Of a stretch of 64,000 nt of DNA, positions 33,530-43,512 are shown in pieces (the first letter of the stretch is position 1; the number at the start of each line of letters is the position of its first letter). The position numbers were made by a program, and so were the translations under genes. The DNA comes from Phytophthora quininea (Eukaryota > Oomycota > Peronosporomycetes > Peronosporales > Peronosporaceae): the NCBI GenBank assembly GCA_011947345.1, contig JAAVTG010000222.1, positions 62,001 through 126,000 of the forward strand, written 5' to 3'. Under the pieces are notes generated by a model, which saw nothing but the letters and a program-made list of their open reading frames with translations, did no database searches and was not told where the DNA came from.

Positions 33530-34363
33530 ATGGCTGAAATTATAAGACCGCTTCCGCCACAGCTGAAATGCCGTCTAAGCGTAAAGTCGGGTGAGCCGCT
33601 AACACCATGCAGAGACAAGGTGCTAGGCCATGACTTTACGTTATTGGTAGCTGATGGCTACGACGTCCTGCTTGGGCACATCAAGTGCGTGTTCGACACT
33701 ACAAGTGGCTTGACCTGGAAAGACTCGGTGGTGGTATACGTGAAACCGACCAACGACGCTCCTCAAAAGGACTACATCCAAGTTGCGACAGGTTCGACGG
33801 CAATAGACGCTCAGTTCACAGCGATATGGCATAAGGCCCGACTTCGGAAGCATGGCCATGCTGCGTTTGTGCTGATGCTGTGCGTTTACGTGAGTCGCCC
33901 CAAAGCGCAGTGTTTGACATCGCTTCGTCGCGCAACTGACAGCCGTATCCAGAAACAGCTACCTCGCGTCGCCGCGCACATGCCAGAGCATATCATCGAG
34001 GGCGGGCCCGCCTCACAACTCTACGAAACTATCAGTCAGGCTCGGTTGACCGACGACACACCTGTTCAAGTTCCTGATAATGCGACGATGAGGCAGCTTC
34101 GCTACATCGACGACGAAGAGCGCGCAATGGAGCAAGATCTAGGCGAACAGCCACGCCGTTGTGACGGTGAGTATCGTCTAGTGCGCGTCCGTATATATGG
34201 CACTCCCGTTCCCATGTACCTCAACGTGATTGACCTACGAGAAGCGCTAGGGCTTCCTGCATATAGCTTGCAACCTCCACATCGGGCTTCGCTCCAGCTC
34301 GAGACAGCGGACCCAGCCGTCGACATAGCAGACATAGATCATGAAGGAGACACACAGCAGTAA
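33530..34363 (+). CDS. Intact 277-residue ORF of unknown function, TE-associated
   Basis: Starts MAEIIRPLPPQLKCRLSVKS at 33530 and runs uninterrupted to TAA at 34363. There is no signal peptide or membrane segment. Visible features: a mixed alpha/beta N-terminal half (GHDFTLLVADGYDVLLGHIK, WKDSVVVYVKPTNDAPQKDY), a helical middle, and a short acidic C-terminus. Similar proteins seem to recur beside oomycete transposons, but I cannot name the family. It lies tail-to-tail, 25 bp apart, with the Tc1-mariner relic at 34389. In a region where nearly everything is broken, an open frame this long suggests recent arrival or use. Confidence 0.6.
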   Translation: MAEIIRPLPPQLKCRLSVKSGEPLTPCRDKVLGHDFTLLVADGYDVLLGHIKCVFDTTSGLTWKDSVVVYVKPTNDAPQKDYIQVATGSTAIDAQFTAIWHKARLRKHGHAAFVLMLCVYVSRPKAQCLTSLRRATDSRIQKQLPRVAAHMPEHIIEGGPASQLYETISQARLTDDTPVQVPDNATMRQLRYIDDEERAMEQDLGEQPRRCDGEYRLVRVRIYGTPVPMYLNVIDLREALGLPAYSLQPPHRASLQLETADPAVDIADIDHEGDTQQ

Positions 34364-34388
34364 GAAACTCAATGCAACGGAAGATTTA

Positions 34389-35566
34389 TTAGGTTAGCGT
34401 GGTAGCCGCAATGATCATACAGATTTTCTCCAACGATTTGACTGCTCTTAGTGCACTGTACATTGCGACCTTCATAACCTCTTGCGGAGCCTCGTGGAAA
34501 GCCATGTTCGCGTGACGTTGAATCCAACGTTTCAACAGCGAAAACCCAACTTCAATTGGGTTCAGATCTGGGGAGTACGGGTGTAGAAACAATAGCAGCG
34601 CACCAGTAGCATGTACGAGGGTCTGCAACTCCTCGTACATATCAATCCTGGCATTGTCAAGGACCAAGATGGAGCGGAGTAGCGGCCAGGGATTCAAGAA
34701 GGGCGCTATTTTCTCCTTGAAAACAGCGTGGAAATTGTTTCTTGTAAACGTGTCATCGACAGAACCCCAAGCAAAAAAGCCCGTGGTGTTCATAGCTGCA
34801 AGAATTGAGACCAGTTTGCCTCGAGCAAACGGGAGACGTTCTCGAGCGGGCGTGTTGCATGCTGACCAGCCTTGCTTGCGAAGTACTGATCTAGAACAAA
34901 AATATGCATACTTAGCATGTTGTAAGAATCAAATGCCTCCGACCACCACATACCTGCCATCCTTGTAAGTTTCGTCTACGAAAACGAGTTGGTCTGACCC
35001 GCTGTAGTATGGCAAAAGGCGATGAACAAATTCCGCTTTCTCTCTCTCTGGGTAAGCACTCCATAGCTCTTTTCGTCAGTGTTTTGCGTGTAAGCCCCAA
35101 ATCGAACCGCAACGCTCGGCAAATTGTAGCATCAGACACATTTTTAATTCCTGGAAATTGCTCCACTTGCTCTACCCGTAACTCTTCGAAGTAGAAACAC
35201 GAGTGGTTCCTAACATACTCTTGAACAAAATCACAAATGTGCTGGGGCCACTTTGGGCTCTTTTGTCTATCATTCGGTTTCTCTACATTGCCCGTCTTGA
35301 TGAATCTACGGTAATATCGGGTAAGGGTCCTTTCAGAAATTCCTAGCAAACACGAAACAACACTAAGCTCTACATCATACACATATAAGAACAATTCTAC
35401 GCCACCGCAAATCCAGCGAAAAAGTCATTTTTGCTGCGGTCTGCGATGGAGTAGTGTCGTTTTGAAAGAAAAAGCCCGAATGCCGGGTGGCAATCGGACT
35501 TCTAGACGAAGGCACGTCCAGTCGTCTTGCTGAGGAATTAAAAGGTACACTGGTACAGTCCGTCAA
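34389..35566 (-). pseudogene. Tc1/mariner-type transposase, frameshifted
   Basis: N-terminal HTH (FLYVYDVELSVVSCLLGISE, RTLTRYYRRFIKTGNVEKPN), then CDFVQEYVRNHSCFYFEELR and ALRFDLGLTRKTLTKRAMEC at 35394-35060. The first-Asp block (VFVDETYKDG) is readable only in another frame near 34970. The C-terminal half gives LLRSILVLDNARIDMYEELQ (second Asp) and LLLFLHPYSPDLNPIEVGFS (terminal Glu), ending at 34389. At least two frame changes are present. It is related to, but distinct from, the copy at 31997. Confidence 0.82.
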
Positions 35567-35807
35567 CTCGTCATTCTCCTACTTTAGTAGCACCACTATA
35601 GGATTTTGTATACTAGCGTAACCAGGATCACCTATGATTTCACATAACAAGTTTTGACGCCCTCTTTGCAAAGCCAAACAAGCTACAAAGCGCTGACAAC
35701 GTGTTATTTTGCGAAGGCATATCGTGGTCTCGTTACGGCTAGACACAGGATTTGATTGGCTAAAATAGACTGGATTTTGCCACTCCCAGACTTTCCAAAA
35801 GCTCAAG

Positions 35808-37858
35808 ATGGCGACCGGTGAACAGCCCCCTCATTCCGCCGCCCTCAGCACTCATCGAGACTCAACGCGACAGAGTGGGTGAGACCTTGGGACCTCCAGT
35901 TCGGGGGCATCTCAACGGAGATCAAATTCGAAGTGCTTGCACAGCGCTAAACACAAAAAGGCCTATAGAAGCTACGTCAAAGGTATTACTAAATGAATTC
36001 GCGGATCTCAAACCAATGCCGATGACTGTTTCTGTGGAGATGGCAGCATTGATCTCACCAAGTTCACCCCGGTTAATTTTGAAGAATTTCTACTCTACAA
36101 AATGAATGAAAGAAAGCCCAAAGTTTCTACTCGCAGTGGCTACAGAAGTGCGTTAAAAGACTTGTATCGGCAGAAAAGAATGGACCTTCCAATGGAGTAT
36201 TTAGATGATCTGAAAACTTTCTTTAAGGGGCTGAAAAGAGTGGAGGCAGACAATGATCAAGAGGGGTATTCACGGAAAACTGGAAAAGAGCCTTTGACTT
36301 ACGCTCGGTATGCTGAGTTAGCAGCTCGAACGCTGCTATTGAGCGACAGTGGACTCACTCACCTGTTTCTTCTGATACAATGGAATTTAATGTGCCACTC
36401 GGTATCTGTGGAGACGCTGCACATCACACATCTGCACTCAGGCGAGGACAGTATAGGCTGTGTACTTCACAAAACTAAAACTTACCAGGAAGGATCAGGA
36501 CCGAAGGACCCCAGGCACATTTATGCGAATCCCATGCAGCCGGCTTGCTGCTGGATTCTCGCCCTTGGTCTCTATTTGGCGTCAAACTCAACGCTGTCGA
36601 CCGGCAGACTTTTCCCGGGTCTAACCAAAAGTCCAGATTCTCTAAGGCAATTGGCAAGCTGCTTGATGAAATAACTGGCGAGAGAAATCTTATGGAACTC
36701 ACTCTATTCGAAAGGGACTCGGTACCTTTAAGAGCAGTGGAAGTACTGGGGGCCTTCAATTGTCAGCGTTTGCTTGAAATGTGGGTGGTCACTTGGCAGC
36801 GTTCAGAACCGCTACTTTAGGTGTGAGGCGGCAGGGGATCAATACTTGGGCCATGTCGTTGCTGGTTTGCTGCAGAACAAATCTCAGTGTAGTGCATTAC
36901 CCCTCATTTTGCTGACCCACACGACAATTTTGTTCGGGAATACACGAGGCATATGTTTCCTGTTTTGACAAGTGGTGTTCACATCGGATCTGTACGTCAG
37001 TTATGTCTGGCTTCGCTGGTGAAACGCAACGTATTCTGCACGACAAATTGCCGTCAACATACCACGTGTTCTCCTCATATTTGTTTAGAAATCCCGACGT
37101 AATGACAAAATTAGAGTCCGTGCTGAACGTGAGCGAAGTAACCTGGGTGCGTCCGACCGGGATACCTCCGCATGTTGAGCTCTTTCAGCAGCATGTCGAA
37201 ACCCGAAAAGCATTGGCTGATCTCCCGAGTGTACATCTTGACGGAGTCGCAAAACTACTTAGTGAAAATGTGTGACCCAGCAAAACATCACACGCGGGAA
37301 CCTCGGCACTACTATTCGCTCGCTCCTATCGGAAGCGGGATTGCTGCAACCCACACGAGCGCCCAATCAGTCGCGGCAGCACCGGATCCCCACAATGCCG
37401 TGTACCATTGGCCATCCAATGGCCATTTCCACCGAATGCCAGGAACTTTTGCCTTTCCACATTCCACAGCTCGATGCGCTGGGCGTGTGGAGCCTCTGGC
37501 GGCTTGGGAATTCTGCATCAAAATACCCCCATTCCGAGCTCTGCAGGCGACAGACTTCACGAAAGCTAACCGGAAGATGTTTTCTGAATGGATAGTATTG
37601 GTCCGCCACATCATTAGCAGTATTGAGACCAGCACCCACCAATCAGTAATCAACCTCACCACACAGGATGAGGTTGACCAGCTCTATCAATTTGGCATGG
37701 CAAATGTGTCACTGAAGCGGTCGGAGCACATCTCGAAGCAGAGGCCGGAGCGAGCAGTCACGACACTGCACCGCATCCGCCAAGCCGCCCACGACACTAT
37801 CCCACAGGCGCGCGCAGTGTCATTTCGCAACAGGAAGCGTACAAGGAGTAAGAAGTAG
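35808..37858 (+). pseudogene. Crypton tyrosine-recombinase relic
   Basis: Starts MATGEQPPHSAALSTHRDST at 35808. The core-binding region includes FTPVNFEEFLLYKMNERKPK and YRSALKDLYRQKRMDLPMEY. The catalytic region has LFLLIQWNLMCHSVSVETLH, CCWILALGLYLASNSTLSTG and RLFPGL. The NVQNRYFRCEAAGDQYLGHV-like block at about 36800 is typical of oomycete Cryptons (with S in place of N), and it precedes the expected catalytic C-terminus. The tail continues with TWVRPTGIPPHVELFQQHVE and a W-rich domain (AVYHWPSNGHFHRMPGTFAF, IPPFRALQATDFTKANRKMF) ending in basic KRTRSKK. In-frame stops near 35880 and 35990 and several frameshifts inactivate it. Confidence 0.78.
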
Positions 37859-38312
37859 GTGAGAACAGGATGGACGTGTAAGTAGTTGCCCTAATGCATG
37901 CAAAAACGCATAAGAAAGACTGCGGCCTTGACGTCCTTGGCACCACAGCGGAGCCTCATAAATTAAGCTTCACTCCCCTTTTGACCAATCAAAGCAAAGC
38001 ATACTTCTGTCATTTGAGCGTGCTACGGGAGCTCGACACAAGTCATTAACTAGCATAATCCCCTCCACAAACTTAGCTGGTCCCTTAAGTACGAGACGGA
38101 AAAACATACTTATTGTTGACGGATTAGCCAAAAAAATGGAAAGGCACAATACAAATTGTTAATAATATAGTATAATGTATTATATAATGTATTCAAACAT
38201 ATAATCGCACTTAATACGACCTTCACTGTGCTTTCTTTTGTTTGTTCCGTGTTCGAACTATTGCATGTGCACACTTGGCACTCTTGTTTCTGGCAGAGCT
38301 GAGGCCTCATCG
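37859..38312. other. AT-rich intergenic DNA
   Basis: Junction between the transposon block and the right gene island. It includes an AT-rich stretch at 38155-38210 with repeated TATAATGTATT. It probably contains the promoter of the next gene; no defined element is seen. Confidence 0.35.
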
Positions 38313-40318
38313 ATGGCCCGTAACCCCAACACTCGGCGCGAGATCGTGCCGCTGGACGTGCCGTGGCTGCAGCATGAGCATTTCCCAGCCACCAAACAGG
38401 CCTGCAGCACAGGCGACGGACTCGCTTCGGCCGGCAAAAGCACAGTGCAGAAAGTGGTGCAAGAGCTCACGGTACGCCGGTATTCATACGGCAAGATTCG
38501 CATCCTACAGACTTCAGAACTTAAATTCTGCAATTTTCTATGCCGTGCCCTTGCACGTTTGGTGTTAAACCATGGTTTTCCTATTGACTAACAACCATTG
38601 ATTATTGTTTGCTTCGCAGAGAGGACGAACTCTTGTGGACAAACAATTGGCTCAACTAGACCGACAATTGCTAGCTATTACCAACTACTTGGATGGCAAA
38701 AGCACCAGTATGTTCCCAGCACACTTTGTCATGTATGTGGAGGACACACCCGACGTGGTGATGGCACCGACTCATGGAGTGAGCGTTGCTGGTGATGGAC
38801 GGAGGCATGTGCTGGACGGTGCACCTCGCGATGATGCTGCAATCGCTGCGAAGGCTTGCGGGATTTTTAGTGCAGACTTGCCACCGCCGACGACTGCGAT
38901 GGTTGAGGATGACCTTGCATCGGGTGAGGGATGCTTGAGGTTGCTGAATCAAGTTGTGAATTAACTCATAAGCTGCTGCTTATTGCAGAAAAACCATGCA
39001 CGACGACCGGGCTATGGAAATATCTGTACGCGTACTCGTTCTTCAAGACGATCACTCCGGAAGACATGAAGCAAGCTTTGCAGCTGGAAGGTATGAATTC
39101 CAAAGTGCTTGCCTTTGGGTCACAATAGTGTTTTTGCGTTGAGGGTAGACAACTGAAGCACTGGCTTGTTGCTTGAATAGACCCGTATCTTTTGTTTGGC
39201 GAAGATGTGATAGATGGCGGAGAAGGCGGAGAAGGGAAAAATGAAGGGTTAGATTTCAAGCGGCTCGACGATAGATTCCGATTGGGCAAGGCTTCTCCTC
39301 AGGATATTGACGACTTATTGAAAGAGGTAGGAAATTTTGTACATATATAGTTATGCTCGGAATCTGGAGGCTGACTGTCTTGTCCGATGATTAGAGACTT
39401 GTTGCTGCGCTGTGTGCCAAAGAAAGTCCTTCGTTGATCAAAGAGGAGGATATGATTTCATCTGAAACGAGTGTACCGTCGGAGTCGCAAGACGACTCGG
39501 CCGATAAGCTACACATCAGCTCTTCAGCGTGCTCACTTGACTTCAAGTCATGGGACGCCAATGGCATTACCCGCGTGCTGCGCGATGTGGGTTTGGTCGA
39601 AGCAAGCGAAGAAGAGCTCATGCAGTCCAGCTTGACAAACATAAAGGACGACGAGGTGTCTCCGGAAATTCGTTTGCTGCAGCGTCAGCTGCGTACGTCC
39701 ATTGAACGAACGAATGAAGCCAAGCGCAAATTACGCAAGAAGCTGGACGAGTACGTGTCCTACCAGTAGTCTACTTTGGGTGCACTTACTTACTCGTGTT
39801 GTGCTTGTAAAAACTATAGAACGAAGCCGTGGCTCTCACAAAGAGAAATCATGATGCGGCTACCGTCAAGCGGTATTTTGACATGCTGCACACGAAGAAA
39901 GTACGAATATGCTCGGCGATTGTGCACTGTCGATGTTGATTGTATGTTGTCTTTGGCTTTGCGAACAGGAGCTCGCGCGGAAGAAAAGGATGCGCGAAAA
40001 AACTCCAGAGACAGCAAGGTGCGATCATTTGTGCTAAATTTGCCGTGCTCGTGTATCTTGGTTGTGATCATGTGAATATGATCCTGTTTGCGTGCACAGC
40101 TCTACGCCTCGGTGGTGGAGGAGGTAGCGGCAGACCTCTCGCTGATGATGTCGATGCCAAGCGGCGATAGAATACATTGTGTCGTGGTGCAGTTGCGTTC
40201 TCAGCAGCAGTCCTGCGCTTTTTGCCACCATAAGTGTGTGCGAGCATTTTCAACCGTTATTTATTGGCATTTCTGTGGAGTTCGAGCGATAAAGCTTGCA
40301 ATAGATGCCCATGACTAA
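38313..40318 (+). CDS. Multi-exon protein, possibly an Ada3-like SAGA adaptor
   Basis: Exons: 38313-38471 (MARNPNTRREIVPLDVPWLQ); 38620-38923 (RGRTLVDKQLAQLDRQLLAI); 38989-39090 (TTGLWKYLYAYSFFKTITPE); 39181-39326 (LLFGEDVIDGG, FKRLDDRFRLGKASPQDIDD); 39395 to about 39750 (RLVAALCAKESPS, PEIRLLQRQLRTSIERTNEA); then NEAVALTKRNHDAATVKRYF, ELARKKRMREK and LYASVVEEVAADLSLMM. Introns 1-4 have good GT/AG ends and keep phase. At 39749-39751 a lost G would give GAG|GTACGT, and the last exons also need one indel. A C-terminal coiled coil following a short LDDR region recalls Ada3, but the match is weak. The exact end is uncertain. Confidence 0.5.
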
Positions 40319-40367
40319 CAAGGTTGCGGTGTGGTGGATGGACTTGTGATTGAATGTTACGCTTGTT

Positions 40368-41985
40368 TTACTTGCCAAGTGGTGGGAAGTCATCCTCAAT
40401 GAATTTCCCATTGCCAGTGCCGCGGGTGTTGGCGTGCCAATTCCCCTGCCGCGGCAACAAGCGACCTTGAGGTGAAGGGAACGCGTACCCCATCATGGTC
40501 GGCGGCGGGTTGGGCTGCTGCTGGAATTGTTGATGCTGGTACTGCTGGTGCGGGGACCTCTGGTACATGTTGGTGTCTACTCTATTGTTGTATTCGGTCC
40601 CTTCAGCGAGGGCGTATCGGCTCCGTCCCACAGGCATCGGTGGCGCTCCCCGGTGTGTTGATGCTGGTACCCGTACGACCGGTCGTAGGATCGGTCATAA
40701 GACCTGTCGTACTGCTGCTGGTAATCTCCATGTCCAAAGCGTCCACCTCCACCAAACCGATTGGGATTGCCATGATACGGAGACTCGCCACCACTACCGC
40801 TCCCACTAGAAGCACCACCGCTGGAGCGTGATCGGAAGGCGTCGTGGTTGCGGGTGAAATCAGGGTCATTCAGCTCTTGTTCACGGTTCCGCCACAAAAC
40901 TTTGCTCTCTTTCCATTTGGCCGTGTTGGGAGCGCTGGGTGTGTCAGCGGACGACCTCGAGTACTCGTTCCTGTCATGTCCATCCGAACGCTCTTTGGGG
41001 GAAGGCGAGTCTCTTCGCTGACCTCCCAGTGGGTTGTTCGATATCGACGCATGGCCGAATCCTCTGCTACCATCAGGACCGGCAGCTTGCCGGCCCCCAA
41101 GCCTTACACTGCTACCGGTCCCCGTGCTTGCCCCACTGTTGCAATTCCCTTCATGTGCCGACGAAGTTGTTGACGATGGCGACGACGACGACACCGACTC
41201 CGCGGCTGTGCTAGCACTATCGTCACCGAAAATGCGCGCTCGTGCCTCCGCATAGGCGCGTTCACGGTCCTGCATGGACCGTGTGGTCTTGTTATCAGCT
41301 CCATTTCCACGTCCACCGTGAGCTCCTGGTCGAGGAGCACTCCTTTCCTCATCATAATCCTCGGCGCAGACGCCGGCGTCACCGCGGGCGCTTGCCGGTC
41401 AGCTGATAGATCAATCAGCAACACGCGTGGCACCGCCGACTGCGGGGTTTTGAATAACGTCACGACTCTAGCAGAGCTGTTCTCGTACGGGTTATAGTCA
41501 GCCGTCTGATGCTCCAGACCGCACCGTTGTGCGAGTCGGTGCACGATGAGCCTGTGGTATGACGACAGCGGTGGGAAGTTGAGGTGCGGCTCGCGCGGGT
41601 TCCTTAGGAAACGCACGATCTGGTCCTCAAACTTGAGAAGCGTCATGCGCTCTCGGGCGTTCTCCAGACCGGCGACCAGCACGGGGTCCAACGGTCCGTG
41701 GGCACTGGCGGTGGCTGTTCCCACCGGCGAACTGGCACCGAACAGTTGCGGCTGCTGCGGATAATTGCCGCCGTCGTCGGTGACTCGCGGCGGTTGCAGG
41801 ATCCGCAGTGACTGCATGGCCTGCGTGGCGCTCTGGACGTCGTCACTGGTCGTCGGTCTGCTGGCGATCTGGATCGGTTTGTTGCCCACTGCGGACGCCA
41901 TGGCGTCAACATTGACGGCTGCGTTTTCCCAGTCGTCTTGGTCCGGAGGCGTCGAGGACGGCGCTGGTGCGGACGTGCGGATCAT
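40368..41985 (-). CDS. R3H-SUZ domain RNA-binding protein
   Basis: First in-frame ATG at 41985 (MIRTSAPAPSSTPPDQDDWE). An R3H domain lies near 41620-41400 (PHLNFPPLSSYHRLIVHRLA, QRCGLEHQTADY), then a SUZ-like segment (SMQDRERAYAEARARIFGDD) at about 41275. A long Ser/Gly-rich, low-complexity tail follows with YDRS repeats and a Gln-rich end, closing IEDDFPPLGK at 40368. R3H-SUZ proteins bind single-stranded RNA and act in mRNA regulation. Two frame breaks sit in homopolymers: GGG at 41386-41388 and CCCC at 40648-40651 (plus-strand letters). One added base in each joins the three open frames into one protein. Confidence 0.8.
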
Positions 41986-42490
41986 CGTCGCCCCACGGTA
42001 CGAACAGGCCGCAGCCGCAGACTGTGGAGCCGCAAGATGGAGAGGAAGACACGGAGGTGAGACAGCTCCAGCGGTTGGTGAGCTCGCAGCAACACAGCTC
42101 GAGCACAGCGCAGGGGAGATGGAGGGAGCTGCTGTTTTAGCGATTGGAGACAGTCGCCACACTGCTACGGAGAATATTCGCCTTGGTTAGCGAATATTTC
42201 GCAAAAATTGTCGGTTTGAAGTTGGTTCATACTTGTTGACATGCTGCGCGACGGTCGAGCTGCTGTCTGTGGACGCTCGACACGGCGTGGACCTTGACTC
42301 CTGTCCCCTCCCGGATGCTACTTAATATACTATTGTTACGCGGGCGAAAGAGTGAGTCCACTGCTGGGTTTCCACTCCCGCCCGGAGACTCAACAGCTCG
42401 AAGAACTGCTGGACGGTGGGGACGACGACGACGACGACGACGACGGCACCTACACCCGCACCGCGTCCGCTTCATCACCCCCAATGTCGT

Positions 42491-43255
42491 TCAGATCCGA
42501 CGGCCTGATCCGGCCCCGGTAGCGGACGACGAGTTCTTAGAGCGGTGACGGGCCTTGCGGTCCGAGTGCTTGAGCGCCGAGTTGAGCGCGTTAAACTGCT
42601 TCTTAGGCACGCGCCACTGGGTGCCATCGTCGTAAACTCCGTGGAAGACGTCAGCGTCCCGGAGGCGAGGACGCTCCACGGGCGCCGTCTTGGACGAGAC
42701 AACGACGGACGCAAACGAGCGCGCCAATGGCGGCTCGGCGTCCTGCTGCGGCAGTGGTGCGTCGTCGTCCAGGCCGACCTGGTCAAGCTCCCGAGAGGCC
42801 TCTCGGTCGTAGTACCGCTGCAGCGTCTGGCGCACCTGCTCGCGCTTGGGGTCCTCCTGCCGCACGTAGCGGATGCGCTCCATGGAGGAGGCCTCTTGGC
42901 GCCGCATGCGGTCGTACTCCTCAGCCTCCTGGGCCTGCAGCTCCAGCGCGAACGAGTAATCCGGGTCGTCGTCTGCGTCCTGCTCGACCGTCACCTCCTG
43001 CTGGATGACGCTCATGACGCCGTGGCCCGAGCCGGCGCTTGGCACCTCCACGAAACACCAGCCAGTCTGGCGCTCGTCTGCACCGAAGCGGCCTTCCAGC
43101 TCGCGCTGCCACTGCTCCTGCTCCTCGCGCTGCAGCTTGGCCGCCAGCTCCTCGTCCATGACGTCGTGCAGCTTGGGCGGCTGGGCCGAGGCCACGGCCG
43201 TGGCCGCCGCGTGGGTGGCGTCGGACCGGCCCCATGCATTGCGACTAGAGCTCAT
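42491..43255 (-). CDS. Conserved-looking acidic coiled protein of unknown function
   Basis: 254 residues from MSSSRNAWGRSDATHAAATA (ATG 43255) to a stop at 42491. Two helices look like ubiquitin-binding (UIM/MIU-like) motifs: MDEELAAKLQREEQEQWQRE and DPDYSFALELQAQEAEEYDR. A basic C-terminus (HSDRKARHRSKN) could be a nuclear signal. There are no frame breaks and no introns. Between them is a compact segment (GWCFVEVPSAGSGHGVM). I do not recognise a named family; the ubiquitin-binding idea is inference from the helix pattern. Confidence 0.6.
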   Translation of the reverse strand: MSSSRNAWGRSDATHAAATAVASAQPPKLHDVMDEELAAKLQREEQEQWQRELEGRFGADERQTGWCFVEVPSAGSGHGVMSVIQQEVTVEQDADDDPDYSFALELQAQEAEEYDRMRRQEASSMERIRYVRQEDPKREQVRQTLQRYYDREASRELDQVGLDDDAPLPQQDAEPPLARSFASVVVSSKTAPVERPRLRDADVFHGVYDDGTQWRVPKKQFNALNSALKHSDRKARHRSKNSSSATGAGSGRRI

Positions 43256-43512
43256 CGTTTTGGTGTAGTGTGTGTAATCAGGTAAGAGAGAGTGGTGCAA
43301 GACGAGGCCGGTTCAAGGCGGGCGGGCGTGGCGCGGGCGATACTCGACGAGGGTGGCTACCGCTATGGCTGCTACTGCTGCTCTTGAGTTTCTGCCCGGG
43401 TTGATAAGTACGTGTGTGAGTGAAGGTGTCGGACTTAACTCGAGTGTACCCATGTTACTAAGTACGGCCTTTGTGCACCACACCAACTGCTGTGTCCGGC
43501 CCAATGACGATA

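Noticed and set aside
42545..43285. 246-residue plus-strand frame opposite the acidic coiled protein
   Set aside because: Leu/Arg/Val-rich antisense translation. The minus-strand frame has the helix pattern and a proper ATG.
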